A DNA stretch of 64,000 nucleotides from Chersky-267 sp963744115. GTDB lineage: Bacteria > Chloroflexota > Limnocylindria > Limnocylindrales > CSP1-4. The stretch lies in contig CAVUSI010000003.1 in NCBI GenBank assembly GCA_963744115.1, positions 1,054,001 to 1,118,000 on the forward strand. The letters are read 5' to 3'. Positions 10,749 to 20,455 of this stretch are shown here, in pieces. The notes beneath the pieces are model-generated. The model made no database searches. It was given only the letters and a program-made list of their open reading frames with translations, and was not told where the DNA came from. Within the stretch, counting starts at the first letter, position 1. Each line of letters opens with the position of its first letter. A program made the translations under genes and the position numbers.

Positions 10749-11509
10749 ATGCGCGATCGCCCTGTTCATCACCTGCTTCAACGACGCGCTCTTCCCGGAG
10801 GTCGGCCAGGCGGTCGTCCGGCTGCTCCGACGGCTCGGTCACGAGGTCGAGTTCCCGGCCGAGCAGACCTGCTGCGGCCAGATGCACTTCAACTCCGGCT
10901 ACCAGGACGCCTGCATCCCGCTCGTCGAGCGGTTCGCCGCGGCGCTTCGCGGGCTACGACGCCGTCGTCACCCCGTCGCGGCTCGTGTGCCGCGATGGTC
11001 CGCCACCACCACCCGCGTCGTCGCCGCGTCTGGCGCCGCGACGCGGGGCGCGACCCCGGCCTGCCGGACCGGGTCGCCGACGGTGGCGCCGCGGGTCCTC
11101 GAGCTGACCGAGTTCCTCGTCGACGTCCTCGGGGCTGACCGACGTCGGGGCCCGCTTCCCGCACACCGTCGCGTTCCACCCGACCTGCCACTCGATCCGG
11201 CTGCTCGGCGTCGGCGATCGGCCCGACGCGGCTGCTCGCCGCCGTCGACGGCCTGACCCTGCGTCGACCTGCCGCGCGTCGGACGCGTGCTGCGGGTTCG
11301 GCGGGACGTTCGCGGTCAAGAACGCGGACACGTCGGTCGCGATGGGCCACGACAAGGTCGACGACGTCCTCGGCACCGGCGCCGAGGTCCTGACCGCCGG
11401 CGACACGTCGTGCCTGATGCACATCGGCGGGCTGCTGTCGCGGCGCCGGTCGCCGGTCCGGGTCATGCACCTGGCCGAGATCCTGGCCGCGACCGGGGCC
11501 GGCGCATGA
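10749..11509 (+). CDS. lutA: L-lactate utilisation Fe-S subunit, frameshifted
   Basis: LutA/YkgE-type protein, about 251 aa, with two CCG domains expected to bind Fe-S. It shows EQTCCGQMHFNSGYQD in the first half, and FHPTCHSIRLLG plus ACCGFGGTFAVKNADTS in the second. An extra G right after the ATG codon (10749) pushes the N-terminus out of frame (normal reading MR-IALFITCFND). Further breaks occur near 10950 and 11220. With LutB and LutC it oxidises L-lactate to pyruvate, fitting the lactate made by the fused RhaD. The TGA overlaps the ATG of lutB. Confidence 0.82.
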
Positions 11510-13057
11510 CGGCGACCGAGGCATGCCGGCGCCCGCCGAGCCGGCCGCCGACCCGCCCGACGGCCCGAGCCGACGTTCCGCGGCACGCCGCCGTTCCCGG
11601 AGGCCGCCCGGACGGCCCTGGCCGACGCCCAGCTCCGGGCGAACCTGCGGCCGGGCGACCGACGACGATCCGCGACGAAGCGCGCCGCGCGTCGTCGCCG
11701 AGCGCGCCGACTGGGAGGAGCTTCGGCTCGCCGGCGCCGCGATCAAGGACGAGGTCCTGCGCGACCTGCCGGCGCTGCTCGAGCAGCTCGAGGCGGGCGG
11801 TCGACCGCGGCCGGCGGCGATCGTCCACTGGGCGCGCGACGCGGCCGAGGCGAACGCGATCGTCGCTCGAGTCGCCCGCGGCGCACGGCGCGACCGAGGT
11901 CGTCAAGGTCAAGTCGATGGCGACCCAGGAGATCGAGCTCAACGAGGCGCTCCGCCAGGAGGGCATCGACGTCTGGGAGACCGACCTCGCCGAGATGATC
12001 GTCCAGCTCGGCCACGACCTGCCGTCGCACATCCTGGTCCCGGCCATCCATCGCAACCGGACCGAGATCCGCGACATCTTCATCGACGAGATGGGCCAGG
12101 TCGGGCGACCCGCGCCGGCCGACCTGACCGACGATCCGCCGCGAGCTCGCCGAGGCCGCCCGGCTCCACCTGCGCGAGAAGTTCCTGCGCGCGCGGGTCG
12201 CCGTCTCCGGGGCGAACTTCGCGGTCGCCGAGACCGGCACCGTCGTCGGTCGTCGAGTCCGAGGGCAACGGGCGGATGTGCCTGACCCTGCCCGAGGTCC
12301 TGATCACGGTCATGGGCATCGAGAAGCTCGTGCCGACCTGGCGCGACCTCGAGGTCTTCCTCCAGCTCCTGCCGCGCTCGTCGACGGCCGAGCGGATGAA
12401 CCCGTACACGTCGATGTGGACCGGGGTCACGCCCGGCGACGGGCCGCAGGACGTTCCACCTCATCCTGCTCGACAACGGCCGGACCGACGTCCTGTCCGA
12501 CCCGGTCGGACGCCAGGCGCTGCGCTGCATCCGCTGCTCGGCCTGCCTCAACGTCTGCCCGGTCTACGAGCGGACCGGCGGTCAGGCCTACGGGTCGGTC
12601 TATCCCGGACCGATCGGCGCGATCCTCACCCCGCAGCTGCGCGGGCATCGCCCAGCACCCGGTCGACAAGCAGACCGCGTCGCTGCCGTTCGCCTCGTCG
12701 CTGTGCGGCGCCTGCTTCGACGTCTGCCCGGTCCGGATCGACATCCCGGAGGTGCTCGTCCACCTCCGCGGCCAGGTCGTCCGCCACTCCGAGGCGACCC
12801 ATCGGCTCCCGACGCCGGAGGCGGCCGCGATGGGCGGCGGCCGCGCTGGACCCTCCGGACGCCGCGCCGGCTGGCCTGCGCCGAGCGCGCCGGCGGGCTC
12901 GGCGGCCGGCTGTTCGGGCGTCGCGGGCGGATCCGACGGATGCCCGGCCCCGGGCCCGATCGGTGGCTGGTTCCGGGCGCGCGACCTCAGGACGCCCGGC
13001 CCGCGAGTCGTTCCGCGGCTGGTGGCGCCGGACGGACGGCCGGGACGGCGGCGATGA
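11506..13057 (+). CDS. lutB: L-lactate utilisation ferredoxin-like subunit, frameshifted
   Basis: LutB/YkgF, about 515 aa. The long N-terminal LUD domain includes DWEELRLAGAAIKDEVL, KVKSMATQEIELNEAL, GIDVWETDLAEMIVQLG and NFAVAETGTVVVVESEG. Two 4Fe-4S clusters follow (CIRCSACLNVCPVYERTGG and CGACFDVCPVRIDIPEVL). The tail WFRARDLRTPGP precedes the stop. At least five single-base breaks occur (near 11530-11690, 11805-11880, 12135, 12248, 12455, 12640, 12840). The start and stop both overlap neighbours as ATGA. Confidence 0.82.
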
Positions 13058-13722
13058 CCGTGCACGGCCACGGCCGACGCGGCGGCGCGCCGTGCCGAGG
13101 TCCTGGCGCGGATCCGCGCGGCGCTCGTCGACGGGCCGGCCGCGAGTCGCGATCCCGCGCGACTACGAGCACGCGCCTGCCCGACCGGGACGGACGTGCT
13201 CGACCTGTTCGCCGAGCGGGTCGAGCGACTACCGGGCGACGGTCCATCGGACCGACCGCGGCCGGCCTCGCCGCGACCGTCGCGGCGGTGCTCGCGGAGC
13301 GCGGGATCCGCGCGGCTCGTCGTACCCGGTCGGGATCCCGGAGGCCTGGCTGGCGGGCATCGGCGGCCGAGCGGATCGCGCGACGACCCGCCGCTCTCGG
13401 TCGCGGAGCTCGACGGGATCGACGGCGTCGATCACCGGCTGCGCGGTGGCCATCGCCGAGACCGGCACGATCGTCCTCGACGCCGGGCCCGGTCAGGGCC
13501 GACGCGGCGCTCAGCCTCCTGCCCGATCTGCCACGTCTGCGTGGTGACGCGCCGACCAGGTCGTCGGCACCGTGCCCGAGGCGCTCGCCCGGCTCGAGCC
13601 CGACCCGGCCGCAGACGTGGATCAGCGGTCCGTCGGCGACCAGCGACATCGAGCTCCAGCGGATCGAGGGCGTCCACGGCCCGCGTCTCCTCGACGTCAT
13701 CCTCGTGGATCGGCCCGGCTGA
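13054..13722 (+). CDS. lutC: L-lactate utilisation protein, LUD domain, frameshifted
   Basis: LutC/YkgG, about 221 aa, third subunit of the Lut lactate oxidase system. Recognisable pieces are RRAEVLARIRAAL, AATVAAVLAERGIR, CAVAIAETGTIVLDAGP and the C-terminal GPSATSDIELQRIEG-VHGPR-LLDVILV. Frames change several times, again mostly by an extra base. It is the last gene of the plus-strand rha-lut operon. The next gene starts 86 bp later with its own strong ribosome site. Confidence 0.8.
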   Translation: MTVHGHGRRGGAPCRGPGADPRGARRRAGRESRSRATTSTRLPDRDGRARPVRRAGRATTGRRSIGPTAAGLAATVAAVLAERGIRAARRTRSGSRRPGWRASAAERIARRPAALGRGARRDRRRRSPAARWPSPRPARSSSTPGPVRADAALSLLPDLPRLRGDAPTRSSAPCPRRSPGSSPTRPQTWISGPSATSDIELQRIEGVHGPRLLDVILVDRPG

Positions 13723-13808
13723 CGACGGCCCGCGGCCCATCAGCGCTGGCAGACCGGGTGCATCATCCCACCGTCGGCACCGCGCCGAGCTATCGCAGGA
13801 GGATCCCG

Positions 13809-14270
13809 ATGATCGCGAGACCCGCCCGACGAGGGCTCATCGTGGCGGTGGCCGCCCTGGCCCTGGTCGCCACGGCATGCGGCGGGGAAGGGCCATCGTC
13901 GAACCCGCCGGCCGCATCCGCGGCTGGTTCGAGCCCCGCCGCCGGCGCGACCTCGGCGGGTCCCCGCACGGAGGTGGACTCCCTCCAGGTGTCGGCCAAG
14001 GACTTCTCGTTCAGCCTGAACCTGACGTCTCTCCACCCGGGTCCCCCGGGCGTCGATGTGGTCCTCACCAACGACGGCGCGACCCCGCACACCCTGACCT
14101 TCTACTCCGATCCGGACTTCAAGACGAAGATCCCGAAGGCGGACTCCGGGTCGGTCGCACCCGGCGGGACCGCGGCGTTCCCGTTCATCGTCCCGGACGG
14201 CCTCACCACGGTCTACTTCCGGTGCGACATCCATCCGACCCAGATGACCGGGCAGCTGGCCGTCCAGTAG
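13809..14270 (+). CDS. Cupredoxin-domain lipoprotein (type 1 copper)
   Basis: Small exported electron carrier or copper protein, 153 aa, intact. A signal peptide ends in a lipobox (LVATACGGE), followed by a Ser/Ala/Pro linker. The plastocyanin-like domain has the copper ligands in order: His in TPHTLTFYSD, then Cys-x2-His-x4-Met in YFRCDIHPTQMTG near the C-terminus. The ATG is preceded by AGGAGG at a 6-base spacing. It stands between the broken lut and M24 genes but carries no frameshift. Partner unknown; an outer-face redox role is inferred. Confidence 0.82.
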   Translation: MIARPARRGLIVAVAALALVATACGGEGPSSNPPAASAAGSSPAAGATSAGPRTEVDSLQVSAKDFSFSLNLTSLHPGPPGVDVVLTNDGATPHTLTFYSDPDFKTKIPKADSGSVAPGGTAAFPFIVPDGLTTVYFRCDIHPTQMTGQLAVQ

Positions 14271-14271
14271 G

Positions 14272-15651
14272 TCAGCCGGACAGGGTCATCACCCGACCGG
14301 GTCGGAGGAGGAACGGGGGCAGGTAGGCCGGGATGTTCGAGAACGGCAGGACGTCGGGGTGGAGGTCGATGCCGAGGCCGTCGGCCATGAACCGCCGGCG
14401 GGCCTGGATCCGGCCCCAGGCGCCGGGGTAGCGCTCGGCGAACGACGCCCGCAGGGTCTCGTCGGCGAGCGCGAAGCCGTCCTCGATGTTGGTCGTGAAG
14501 TAGTCGCCGCCGGTCGCCGGGATGATGTCGACCTGGAAGGCCATCCCCGACCGGAGCTCGACGGTCGACCCGGGCCGGATCGGCGAGTTGACCCATTCGT
14601 CGAGATGGAGCTGGTGACCCGGATTGAGGAAGATCCCGAAGAACGGGTCGCCGAGGTGTCGGTCGACGATCGCCTGGAGCGCCCCGCCGGTCTGCCCGAC
14701 CCGGAGTGATCCGTACCACTCGCCGACCGCGCTCGAAGTACGGCCCGACGAGGCGGTCCACGTAGTCGCGGATCCCCGCCGGCAGCTCGGTCGCATCCGC
14801 GACCACGAACCCGGCTCGGCAGGTCAGTGCGCCCCAGATGCCGAACGCCACAGTGAACCGGTCACCGCGTTCGATCGGGCGGTCGCCGGGGCTGAGCAGG
14901 CCGAACGACGCGCGCGGCCCGCCTGTCAGCATCAGGTGACAGGACAGCGGCGAACCGTCCCACTCGAGCAGACCGGACGGCTTCGCGCTCGGTGAGCCCC
15001 GGACGAAGGCCGGCGAGGAGCCGACCGACGCCGCTCGACGTCCGGCACGACGCCGCCTCGAAGCACGCAAGCTGGTCGACATCGTTGATCACCCGCAGCC
15101 CGTCCCCCGCGTCGATCAGGAGATGGCCGGCGTTCTCGACCGAGCCACCCGGCCCGACCAGCCGCCGGATCTCGTCGACGATGAAGGCCGGCAGCTCGAT
15201 CGTCGACCGATCCGCGTAGGTCTTCCAGCCGATCAGCCCGACCCTGCTGCCCGCCCCGATCCCCTCGCTACCGAGGATGTCGGTCAGTGGTCGCGAACGA
15301 TCGCGCGGCTGGCTCGGCAGGCTGAGGTCCTGGAACAGCTCGCGACGCATCGCCAGCGGTGCCGCGCCGGCAACGCCATAGCACTCGTTGCCGACGAGGA
15401 TGAGCGGCGGCTCGGTCGGGCCGACCACGAGGACGGCTTCCTCGAAGCGGGGATCGAACCCGGTCAGGAAGGCCAGGTTGGCGCTGTGCTCCCGGTCGGC
15501 GTACACGACCAGGCGGTCGTACCCACCCGCCTCCGCCCGCTCGCGCAGCGCGCTCGAGGCGTCCGCGGTAGGTCGGCGCCGGGACCTCCGGCGTCGTCTC
15601 GGGCATCCCGAAGTCGGGGAGCGCGACGTCGGCCAGGCGGGGTCGGGTCAT
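14272..15651 (-). CDS. M24-family (Xaa-Pro aminopeptidase-like) protein, frameshifted
   Basis: About 455 aa read through three frame changes (near 15560, 14990 and 14740). The N-terminal creatinase-like domain has DREHSANLAFLTGFDPRFEE. The C-terminal pita-bread half is recognisable in NPGHQLHLDEWVNSPI and SGMAFQVDIIPA. The canonical M24 metal-ligand run is not obvious, so activity is uncertain. The start ATG (15651) has GGAGG 6 bases upstream. It lies 12 bp downstream of the FG-GAP gene and is probably co-transcribed with it and the haloperoxidase gene. Confidence 0.6.
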
Positions 15652-15663
15652 CGGCGTCCTCCG

Positions 15664-17346
15664 CTACGGACCGGGTGGTCGCCACGGGCTGGCGACGGTC
15701 GCGCCGCGCTCGAGCTCGTAGAACCCGTCGGCCTTGACGTCCAGCCACGGCCCCCACTCGCCGTCCGGCCACTGTACCCGGACCTGGGCCGCCTCGGCGG
15801 GTCCGAGGCCGAAGTGCGATCCAGCCGAGCTGGCCCCCGAGTGACCGCCGCCGACGTGATCTCGCGACGCAGCGTCGTGTCGCCGACCCTGACCTCGACC
15901 CACGCCCCGATCGCATCGCGGTTCGGGCCCGGCTGGCGAGACCTGCAGGGCGAGCCAGCCGCCCATCGGCGCCGGCTTCGCCGCATCGCCGCTGCCGACG
16001 TTGCGCCAGACCTTGACCGGGCTGCCGTAGTCGACCTCGACGAGGTCGAGCAGCCCGTCGAGGTTGAAGTCGACCAGGGCGCGCACCGCGACCGCGGTCG
16101 AAGTCGACGATCCCGGCGTCCATCGCCGCCCTCCACGAACGTGCCGTCCGGCTGGCCGAGGAGCAGGTTGCTCGGGTCCTTCTGCGCGTAGTCGGGCATC
16201 GTCGCTGACGTTGCCCTTGGAGATGAACAGGTCGACGAACCCGTCGTTGTTGACGTCCTGGAACTCGGGGTGCCAGGCGGTCGACGGGCAGCGTCGTCGC
16301 CGCCGGTGAACGGCTGCGGCGGCGTTGACGCCGCGCTTGAGCCCGATGTCGCGGTAGGTCGGCTTGTCGGGCCCCGGCTCAGCGTCTGGAGCTTGTTGTC
16401 GCCCTGGCTGGTCAGGAACACGTCGGGGTAGCCGTCGCCGGTCACGTCGTAGCTGGCGATGCCCATGCCCCAGATCTGGATCGCGGACCCAGCCGTCGGC
16501 GTCGGTGTACAGGCGCGGCGGCTCGCCCGCGGCGACCCGCCAGAGCTGCTCCTCGCCGTCGACCTGGTCGTAGTAGTGCCGGTCGTTGCTGACCCGCAGG
16601 TCGCGCCGGCCCGACCGATCCCAGTCGCTGAACAGCATCGACAGGGCGCAGTAGCCCGGGCGCCAGCGGCGATCGGCGGGCGCGTAGCCGGTCCCGCCGG
16701 CGGTCGGGCCGGAGGAGCTCGTTGTCGTCGCAGTCCAGGGTCGGCGGCGCCCGTCGCATCGAGCTTGAGGTAGTCGCCCGACCGCGAGCGTCGGCAGGCC
16801 GCCGACGCCCTCCCACGTCGCGCTGAACGCCGGTCGTCCAGGCCGGTCGCCGCCGTCGAACCCCCAGCGCTCGTTGGCGGCTCGAACCGGCAGTCGCCGA
16901 GGCCGCGCAGCAGCGTCGCTCCCGCCGACCCGCAGGACCGCGAGGTCGACGTTGCCGTCGCCGTCGATGTCGATCGGGTAGGCGCCGTTGACGCCGGTCA
17001 GGTCGGTCACCGGGTCGGGGAGCGGGGTGAACCGCAGGGCGCCGCCGACCGGGCTGTCGTTGCGGTAGAGCGCCGCCGGGCTGCTCCCGCCGGCGAAGAT
17101 ACAGGTCCGGCCGCCCGTCGCCGTTGCAGTCGAAGACCGCGACGCCGCCACCGGTCGCCGCACACGAAGTCCGCCGTCGTAGGTGTGGTCGATCCCGGCC
17201 GCCGCCGTCTCGTCGACGAAGTGCGGCGCCGCGAGGGCCGACGTCGGCGTGCTCCCGCCGAGCCGGCTGACGGCGAGCGCGCCGATCGCCGACGACGACC
17301 ACGACGACCCGCGACGCCGACGAGCGAGCATCCGCCTCCGGCTCAC
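15664..17346 (-). CDS. FG-GAP/VCBS repeat protein with ASPIC/UnbV C-terminus (CRTAC1-like), frameshifted
   Basis: Predicted exported beta-propeller of about 560 aa. A hydrophobic N-terminus precedes FVDETAAAGIDHTYDGG. Calcium-type FG-GAP repeats of the D-x-D-G-D-x-x-D kind follow (FDCNGDGRPDLY, IDIDGDGNVDLAVL, FDVTGDGYPDVFLT-like, VNNDGFVDLFISKGN). The ASPIC/UnbV domain at the end includes VQWPDGEWGPWLD. Many frame changes are scattered along the gene. The GTG start at 17346 is tentative; an ATG 15 bases further in is possible. Such proteins often neighbour vanadium haloperoxidase-like genes, as here. Confidence 0.72.
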   Translation of the reverse strand: MSRRRMLARRRRGSSWSSSAIGALAVSRLGGSTPTSALAAPHFVDETAAAGIDHTYDGGLRVRRPVAASRSSTATATGGRTCIFAGGSSPAALYRNDSPVGGALRFTPLPDPVTDLTGVNGAYPIDIDGDGNVDLAVLRVGGSDAAARPRRLPVRAANERWGFDGGDRPGRPAFSATWEGVGGLPTLAVGRLPQARCDGRRRPWTATTTSSSGPTAGGTGYAPADRRWRPGYCALSMLFSDWDRSGRRDLRVSNDRHYYDQVDGEEQLWRVAAGEPPRLYTDADGWVRDPDLGHGHRQLRRDRRRLPRRVPDQPGRQQAPDAEPGPDKPTYRDIGLKRGVNAAAAVHRRRRRCPSTAWHPEFQDVNNDGFVDLFISKGNVSDDARLRAEGPEQPAPRPAGRHVRGGRRWTPGSSTSTAVAVRALVDFNLDGLLDLVEVDYGSPVKVWRNVGSGDAAKPAPMGGWLALQVSPAGPEPRCDRGVGRGQGRRHDAASRDHVGGGHSGASSAGSHFGLGPAEAAQVRVQWPDGEWGPWLDVKADGFYELERGATVASPWRPPGP

Positions 17347-17390
17347 GGGATCACCGATCCGCCGACCTCATCGACCGCGAGTCGGGTCGG

Positions 17391-19270
17391 TCACTGCGTC
17401 GCCCCTCCGGCGTAGTAGCTCTGGGCCCGCGCCCAGGCCTCCTTGCCGCACTCGGCGCCGATCTTCCGACCGGTGAAGTCGTCGGCCTGGACGTGGATCC
17501 CGCCGTACAGCCGCGACTGGCCGGCCTGGTCGGCGGCGTCGTAGTAGGTCGCCCACTCGAGCGTGATGTCGGTCGTCGGGCCCGCCTCGAACTTGAGCGA
17601 GCCGGCCTTGATCGTGTAGCTCGCTCGAGCCCGCCGGGGAAGTACTCGCTGCCGGTGAAGCCGGTCAGCACCTCGGCCGCCGCCCGGCTGAAGGTGCTGT
17701 GGCCCGACACGTAGCCCTGGAACGCCGGCGTGACGAACGTCGGGCAGCTGGTAGGGGACCCAGTCGACGGCGAGGATCCAGTCGACGCCGCCGATCTGGG
17801 TCTTCGGGTCCTTCGGGTTGCCGGCCCAGGCCTGGATCGCGATCTCGCCCTCGTGGCCGGCGAGCGCGGCATGACGCTGGCCGGGCGCGGTCGTCGGCCT
17901 TGGTGATGAGCTCGACGAGCCCGGGGACGAGCGGCAGGCCCTCCTTGTCGTACGACGGCAGGCTCGGGTCGCTCGACTGGCCGAGGCCGCCCATGTAGCG
18001 GATCATCGAGATCGGCCGGACCGAGTCGTAGTGGCCCTTCAGGCCCCAGGCCGCGATGGCCGCGTCGTGGACCGCGCCGTTCAGCGCGAGGTAGAGCTTG
18101 ACGTCCCACTGGAGCCGATCGACGTTCGGCCCGGCGCCGCCGATCCGGAGGTTCGGGGCGAGCTCGTCCGAGACCAGGTTGGCGATCACGTTCCAGTGGC
18201 CGGGCGGCGTCTCCGACTTCGGGCCGTCGGCCCAGAACTCGGCCAGCACCCGGGCGAAGTCGCCGAGGTTGACGACGTTCGGCGCGTACGGCTGGCCGGT
18301 CACCGGGTTGACCGGGTGGCCCGTGCCGTCGTTCGGTGCCGAGCGTGTTGTTGCCGCGCGCGCCGGGCGAGATGTCGATCGTCGCCGCCGTCCGCCGGGT
18401 CGAGCAGGCTGCTGTCGCGGATGACCTCGACCGCCTGGTCCTTGAAGGCCTGGTCCGTGGCCGGGTCGCCGAGCCGCGGCGGCGGGCCCGGGATCGATCG
18501 GCACGCCGTCGGCGCCGGCGTCCGGCAGGGCGAACGACTTGACGTGGCCCCAGTGCGGCCCGACGGCCTGCTGGACGCCGTTGATCGACGGGGATGCCGT
18601 TCTGGGAGATCATGTGCTCGATCTGGAGCGGCTGCCAGCGGTTGGGGTCCGTCATCGTCGTCCCCGACTTCGCCACGACCAGCGGATCGTTGACCGGCGT
18701 GTAGGTCGGGTCCGCGTAGCCGTTGGCCTCGTTCGAGCCGTCGGCCAGCCCGTAGGCGATGACCGCGGCCGCGATCCGGTTGCCGACGGCCGCCGGCGAA
18801 TCGCCGTCGGTCGTCGTGACCGCGATCGGGTAGCACAGCGAATCCATCACGTCGTCGAACTCGGACAGCGAATCGGCGCCGCCGACCGCCTTGATGTAGC
18901 GCGACGTGAGGACCCGGTAGGCGGCGTAGCTGATCGCCTCCTCGCGGGCCGCATCCGCGTTCGACGCCGAGTGCTTCTCCTTGAAGATGTAGCCGTCGGC
19001 CGTCGGGTCGTAGGTCGCCCAGGCGTCCCACATCGCGGCCGAGGTGTGGAACAGGTTCCGAGCGTGGACCGTCGGAGCGGGCAGAGCCCGCCGGATCGCG
19101 TCGAGGAGCGCCTCGTCCCAGCGCCGCGCGACGGACCAGTCGGGATGGTCGGCGGCCGGCGGGCACGTCGGTCGCTGGTTCCAGGGCTGGACGACGAACA
19201 GACCGGTCGCCACGACCGCGACGGCAACGAGTCCGACGACGGCGGCGACGAGTCTCGTTCGGTGGGTCAA
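17391..19270 (-). CDS. Vanadium-dependent haloperoxidase / PAP2-like exported protein, frameshifted
   Basis: About 620 aa with an N-terminal membrane or signal segment (residues 5-28). The vanadate/phosphate site of the PAP2 superfamily is complete when frames are joined: K-x6-RP in LKGHYDSVRPISMI, SGHS in FQGYVSGHSTFSRAAAEVL, and the R-x5-H motif in SRLYGGIHVQADD. TTG at 19270 is chosen as start because GGAGGAG sits 8 bases upstream and the signal segment begins there. Several frame changes occur (near 18570-18590, 18490, 18385, 18335, 17880, 17745, 17625). It may be a haloperoxidase or an acid phosphatase; vanadium use is inferred. Confidence 0.75.
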
Positions 19271-19310
19271 GGTGTCTCTCCTCCAGGGCTCGCTCGACGA
19301 GGCGGATGAC

Positions 19311-20336
19311 TCAGGGGAGCCCGGACGGCGGCCGTCGACGTGGCAGCCCGGCATCGATCCGCGCGGCATCGTCGAGGTCGACGAGCGTGGCGATGGTACC
19401 CCGACTGAAGTCGAGGCTCATCCTGGGCGTCGTCCCGTCCAGGATCGCTGCCGTGAGGTCGTCGACCTCGGCGGCGTACTGGTCCACCGACGCGACGGCG
19501 ATCGGGGTCGCCTCACGACCGCGCCACAGCGTGAGCGTCGGGGGCGGGCCCTCGGGCTCCGGCAGGAACGGGCTGCCCAACACCAGCGTGGCATCGCTCC
19601 CGACGACCTCGAGCCGCTCGCGGTCGGGGGCGGCGAAGCCGCTGTCGAACTGGGCGAGAAGCCCACCCGGGAAGTGGAGCTGGCCGATGAACGTGCGGTC
19701 GACGCCGCGTTCGTCGAACCGGGCGAACGCCGCGACGCGGTCCGGCACCTCGTCGGCGATCCGCCGGGCGAAGGTCACCGGGTAGCAGCCGACGTCCCAC
19801 AGCGAGCCGCCACCCTTGGTCGGGTCGACCCGTGGGTCGTCCGGATAGGTCAGGAAGAACGAGAACGACCCGTTGACGAGCTCCAGCCGTCCGAGGGCAC
19901 CGCTCCGGGCGAGCTCGACCGCCCGCAGGATCTGCGGATGGTGGAGATACATGAACCCTTCCACCGCGATCCGCCCCGTCCTCTGGCTGACGGCGATGAC
20001 GGCGTCGACCTGGTCGACGGACAGCGCCAGCGGCTTCTCGCACAGGACGTGCTTCCCCGCCTCGAGCGCTCGGATGGTCCACTCGGCATGGAGATGGTTC
20101 GGCAGGGAGATGTACACGACGTCGACGTCCCGCGACGCGAGCAGCTCGTCGTACGAGCCGAACGACCGGGCGATGCCGTGGCGGGCCGCGAAGTCGGCGG
20201 CTCGACCGGCATCCCGGCTGGCCACGGCGATCAGCTCGCCGCGGGCTCCCGCGGTGACGGCGCGGACGAGCCGGGGGGCGATCCGACCCGGTCCGAGGAT
20301 GCCCCACCGGAGCGTGGTCCCTGGCGCTGGACTCAT
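19311..20336 (-). CDS. Gfo/Idh/MocA-family NAD(P)-dependent sugar dehydrogenase
   Basis: Intact 341-aa oxidoreductase. The Rossmann domain starts RWGILGPGRIAPRLVRA. The family lysine is in HVLCEKPLALSVDQVDAV. The C-terminal substrate domain includes KGGGSLWDVGCYPVTFARR. It is transcribed divergently from a ROK regulator and the xylFHG transporter, so a D-xylose 1-dehydrogenase or related pentose role is plausible; other sugars or inositols are equally possible by sequence. ATG at 20336 is chosen, with GGGAGG upstream at a long spacing; an ATG 21 bases earlier is possible. The shared upstream gap carries a palindromic operator. Confidence 0.82.
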   Translation of the reverse strand: MSPAPGTTLRWGILGPGRIAPRLVRAVTAGARGELIAVASRDAGRAADFAARHGIARSFGSYDELLASRDVDVVYISLPNHLHAEWTIRALEAGKHVLCEKPLALSVDQVDAVIAVSQRTGRIAVEGFMYLHHPQILRAVELARSGALGRLELVNGSFSFFLTYPDDPRVDPTKGGGSLWDVGCYPVTFARRIADEVPDRVAAFARFDERGVDRTFIGQLHFPGGLLAQFDSGFAAPDRERLEVVGSDATLVLGSPFLPEPEGPPPTLTLWRGREATPIAVASVDQYAAEVDDLTAAILDGTTPRMSLDFSRGTIATLVDLDDAARIDAGLPRRRPPSGLP

Positions 20337-20391
20337 CGGTCGATCCGAGCCTCCCATCGCGCGCTCAGCCGGCCCCGGAGCGCCCGGATTC

Positions 20392-20412
20392 TTGACACTG
20401 CCCGGGCAATGT
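20392..20412. promoter_or_regulatory. Palindromic operator over the -35 box of the ROK/xyl promoter region
   Basis: TTGACA (20392-20397) overlaps an 18-bp near-perfect palindrome, ACACTGCCCGGGCAATGT (20395-20412, one mismatched pair). It lies between the divergent Gfo/Idh gene and the ROK gene. The symmetric site over a promoter element is what an autoregulated ROK (XylR-like) repressor would use. No good -10 is visible. Confidence 0.6.
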
Positions 20413-20455
20413 ACCAGTCTGAGCCCGGCATTTGAACAAGAGGAACACAAACCCT

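Noticed and set aside
6055..13722. Programmed +1 frameshifting as an explanation of the broken rha-lut genes
   Set aside because: The sites share no slippery motif or following structure, and about twenty per two genes would be unworkable.
6055..19270. Recent pseudogenisation of the rhamnose, lactate and haloperoxidase genes
   Set aside because: No in-frame stops, deletions or transposons are seen, third-position GC is intact, and intact genes are interleaved. Sequence error is more economical.
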